From positions 1 to 23,340 of IMG/VR virus record IMGVR_UViG_3300007539_000234: 23,340 bases of DNA. The stretch is one strand, 5' to 3'. Source of the stretch: a virus. Positions 21,328 through 23,340 of the stretch are shown in pieces; positions within the stretch are counted from its first letter, which is position 1, and every line of letters starts with the position of its first letter. The translations under genes and the position numbers were made by a program. The notes beneath the pieces were generated by a model that was not told the origin of the DNA, did no database searches, and was given only the letters and a program-made list of their open reading frames with translations.

Positions 21328-21360
21328 AAAAAAATAGCTCCTAATATATTTAGGAGCTAT
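21328..21360 (-). terminator. Intrinsic terminator after the tail tube gene
   Basis: Perfect 11-bp stem (minus strand ATAGCTCCTAA / TTAGGAGCTAT, 21360-21350 with 21344-21334) with a 5-nt loop, followed by a run of seven T (21334-21328, counting the last stem T). It ends the sheath-tube transcript. The 3' arm contains AGGAG, the likely ribosome site of the next gene, whose ATG is 3 nt after the T-run. Confidence 0.93.
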
Positions 21361-21382
21361 CTTGTAGTTTGTTAGTTATAAA

Positions 21383-22060
21383 TCAGCCAAGAGGCGTAAG
21401 AATATCTTCGAATACCGTATCGCCGTTTCTGAAGTAACCTACCATGTCATACCGAAGAGTACACTCGATGGAGTGGAACTCGTTCGCGGAGTAGTTGAAC
21501 TCGGCAAGACGCCAACTCTTGCAGTAAGCGCCGTAGAGACGAGCAACAAACTGAGGCTTGCGCTGGTTGTCCAGAAGAACAACATCGACAGTTCTCTTGA
21601 AACCGCCACCGCCTTCAATTAGCTGGCCCGCGATATCAGAGATAACGGATGTAGAGTGAGTTCCTGTAATCGGATCGTAGGTTGTTCTCATCCAGTTGAA
21701 GAGAGCTTTCGCAGCATCACCTTTGAGAAGGTTATCAAAAGTGATGACAGTCTCTTCTGTGGACGGGCGACCAGGGTAGTAGAACTTGTCGTTCACCCGA
21801 TCAACCATGATGTCTTCTACGCTATACCCGATTTGCCCAACTTGCTTGGCAGCAAGCGTAAGCACGTTATCGGGGTCCGAGAGACCCGTATTGGACAGGA
21901 TGCTCCCTACAACACCCCCGACCCCATTGATTCTAACTAGCCAGCTATAGGCTCGGAAAGAATCGTAGCGGTGAAACAGTTCAGTTCCCTGGGTCGCGCC
22001 CGCAACATCGATAGCGCGGCCAGTTTCTCCAAAGAAGCTATTTAAATTAACATCAACCAT
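21383..22060 (-). CDS. Tail tube protein, gp19-like (225 aa)
   Basis: Forms the inner tube of the contractile tail inside the sheath. ATG at 22060 (MVDVNLNSFFGETG) with AGGAG 12 nt upstream. Recognised from the tube pattern: DRVNDKFYYPGRPSTEET (about 87-104), ITFDNLLKGDAAKALFNWMR, TTYDPITG, VDVVLLDNQRKPQFVARL and the C-terminal CKSWRLAEFNYSANEFHS, then ECTLRYDMVGYF. These are the conserved strands of the T4 gp19/Hcp-like fold. It is about 60 residues longer than T4 gp19 (163 aa), with extra N-terminal sequence and a Gly-rich insert (EGGGGFKRT). It follows the sheath gene by 32 nt and is ended by a strong terminator, which suits high late expression of the pair. Confidence 0.9.
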   Translation of the reverse strand: MVDVNLNSFFGETGRAIDVAGATQGTELFHRYDSFRAYSWLVRINGVGGVVGSILSNTGLSDPDNVLTLAAKQVGQIGYSVEDIMVDRVNDKFYYPGRPSTEETVITFDNLLKGDAAKALFNWMRTTYDPITGTHSTSVISDIAGQLIEGGGGFKRTVDVVLLDNQRKPQFVARLYGAYCKSWRLAEFNYSANEFHSIECTLRYDMVGYFRNGDTVFEDILTPLG

Positions 22061-22072
22061 GATTTGTGGATT

Positions 22073-22088
22073 CTCCTATGTTATATAG
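22073..22088 (-). promoter_or_regulatory. Tail tube leader: CTATATAA-type element and AGGAG
   Basis: Minus-strand CTATATAA (22088-22081), then CAT and AGGAG (22077-22073), 12 nt before the tube ATG at 22060. The octamer is a variant of the window's CTATWAYA motif. Here a true leader with a ribosome site follows it, as expected for a strong late gene. Confidence 0.4.
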
Positions 22089-22092
22089 TGTA

Positions 22093-23340
22093 TCAGGTAG
22101 TGGGTAGATCAAGTCCCAGTGTAGCACTGGTGAGGTTCAGTTCGAAGACGATAACTTCAGCAGCCTTGGTGGGCTGAAGAATTACTTTACACCAAAGCTC
22201 GTTTCGATCAATTCGAATCGGAGTGTTGGTTGTGCTGTCGCAGATGACCTTGAAGTCCGTTACACCGCGACGACTCTTGATGTCAGCCATGAGAGGCTCG
22301 ACAGCATTTGTAACTCTCTGCCACGTAGCAGCATCGTTCGGCTCGAAAACAAACTGTCGAGTAGAGGCGAGAAGCATCTTGCGGATGATAATCATCAGGC
22401 GACGAACGTTGATTCTGTCGAGTGCCGTAGAAGCCCTCTGTGTGGTCTTCTGGCCCCACAGAACGATGCCTTCGGTAAGGAACTTCTGAACGGGGTTGAT
22501 GACGTTCCCAGGGCCGTACAGAGCGTCTCTGTCGCCTTGTGTGAGCACAAGCTCAACATCCACAGGCTTGGTGAGACGACCTCGAACAAGTCCAGCAGGA
22601 GCGAACCAAGCGTCGAAGTTAGCGTCCGTGAAAGCCATCTGTCTGATCGCGAAGATGTCAGGCGAGACATACTCGTCAACTTGCGTGAACGGGTTGAAGA
22701 GCTTGACCCAGGGCCAGTAGACGGCAGCGTAGGAACTGTTAAGAGCAGCAGTTCTTCCCGCTCCTTTTCCATTCGACCACGCCAAAGCGTTTTGCGGAGA
22801 AGAGATTCCCAGGGGAGGGTTGGTCACAAGAAGATATTCTTGAGAGGACTCTGCAATCGAGATAGCGTTGTTAACAATGTTCTGCTCCGTGCAGCCAGGA
22901 ATAGCCAGCAGCGAAATGTCTACGTCCTCTTTCAGGTAGGAGTAAACTCCAGTACCCTGAGAAGCGTCTCCAATCACAGCAGCCTTTACGTCAGCGTCCG
23001 AGAAGGACTTGCCGCCCGAAAGGTCGCCGTTCAGGCCACCCGCAAAAGCGAAAGTACCGTCAACAAGCTTCGCGTAACGCAGTGACGAGAGCGCGGGCGT
23101 TTCCGAACCCCCAGGAATAATTACGGTCGCGCTGGTAGTTCCGTTAGCCTCTAAAGCGCCGCCCCATACAGAAGGAAGCGACCAGAGAACATCATCCCGG
23201 TCCACGTTATCAACTGCAAACTCACCGAGAATGTAATCGGAGGTTTTGTTAGTCTCATCGGCAGTGGAGTTAATTACGTTCTCAGGGTTGAGGTCAACTC
23301 CTGTAAGACTCTTTACAAGCTCAACAACGTGGGACTCTTC
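22093..23340 (-). CDS. Tail sheath protein, gp18-like (C-terminal 415 residues; N-terminus beyond the window)
   Basis: Contractile sheath subunit. The frame is open to the right edge. A GTG at 23205 is internal, because the reading frame upstream of it (SDYILGEFAVDN) continues the protein. Diagnostic C-terminal segments: FLTEGIVLWGQKTTQ, then RASTALDRINVRRLMIIIRK, RQFVFEPNDAATWQRVTNAV, IKSRRGVTDFKVICDS, then RNELWCKVILQPTKAAEVIV and FELNLTSATLG. These form the conserved sheath core and C-terminal strand exchanged between neighbouring subunits in T4 gp18 and related sheaths. The middle part (AYDVDISL-like SYLKEDVDISLLAIPG and YAAVYWPWVKLFNPF) is also typical. It is co-transcribed with the tube gene 32 nt downstream. 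Confidence 0.94.
   Translation of the reverse strand, partial: EESHVVELVKSLTGVDLNPENVINSTADETNKTSDYILGEFAVDNVDRDDVLWSLPSVWGGALEANGTTSATVIIPGGSETPALSSLRYAKLVDGTFAFAGGLNGDLSGGKSFSDADVKAAVIGDASQGTGVYSYLKEDVDISLLAIPGCTEQNIVNNAISIAESSQEYLLVTNPPLGISSPQNALAWSNGKGAGRTAALNSSYAAVYWPWVKLFNPFTQVDEYVSPDIFAIRQMAFTDANFDAWFAPAGLVRGRLTKPVDVELVLTQGDRDALYGPGNVINPVQKFLTEGIVLWGQKTTQRASTALDRINVRRLMIIIRKMLLASTRQFVFEPNDAATWQRVTNAVEPLMADIKSRRGVTDFKVICDSTTNTPIRIDRNELWCKVILQPTKAAEVIVFELNLTSATLGLDLPTT

Noticed and set aside
22537-23085. 182-codon plus-strand ORF opposite the sheath gene
   Set aside because: It is a shadow of the sheath frame: low-complexity Ser/Arg-rich sequence without a start signal or recognisable motif. 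The same applies to the other antisense ORFs across the replication genes.

Overview
The window is a piece of a tailed, contractile-tail bacteriophage genome (a T4-like myovirus in the broad sense). It carries a tail sheath and tail tube pair, a gp32-type single-strand binding protein, a RecA/UvsX recombinase, a DnaB/gp41-type helicase, gp46/gp47-type recombination nucleases and a gp55-like late sigma factor. Unlike T4 it replicates with a family A (PolI-type) DNA polymerase, and it makes thymidylate with ThyX. Genes are packed, with many start/stop overlaps of 1-26 nt. Nearly everything reads on the minus strand, so transcription runs from high to low coordinates. The host cannot be named from the sequence.

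Right end (about 19.1-23.3 kb, minus strand): tail sheath (runs off the right edge), tail tube, a strong intrinsic terminator, then a 748-residue protein of unknown function. Between 17.5 and 19.1 kb are the only two plus-strand genes: a short sigma-like protein (gp55-like) and a PDDEXK nuclease. They alternate with two minus-strand genes, a thioredoxin-fold protein and a small acidic-tailed protein. Convergent neighbours overlap at their 3' ends. The divergent start codons are only 15 bp and 5 bp apart.

Middle (about 7.9-17.5 kb, minus strand): the replication, recombination and nucleotide module. In order of transcription it holds a UDG-like/3'-5' exonuclease gene, thyX, the polymerase gene, gp47 (SbcD), gp46 (SbcC), a zinc-ribbon protein, dUTPase, replicative helicase, a small HExxH protein, a possible UvsY-like protein and the gp32-like SSB. 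The most striking point is that the family A replicase is in two pieces. Exo I and Exo II end the first gene, Exo III and the polymerase domain begin the second, and thyX sits exactly in the gap.

Left part (1-7.9 kb, minus strand): two glycan-type genes (a GT4 glycosyltransferase and a three-domain GT29-like/methyltransferase/methyltransferase fusion) lie between ssb and recA. Next come a short membrane-protein ORF that contains a complete tRNA-Asn gene on the same strand, two small unknown genes and a ClpA/B/C-type AAA+ ATPase that keeps a VGF ClpP-docking-like tripeptide. A membrane/coiled-coil protein and small proteins of possible virion origin follow. A second intrinsic terminator lies at about 0.84 kb.

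An AT-rich octamer CTATWAYA recurs in the gaps before genes, usually exactly 4 nt upstream of the start codon. It is the best candidate for the phage's own promoter or start signal, and a gp55-like sigma factor is encoded in the same window.
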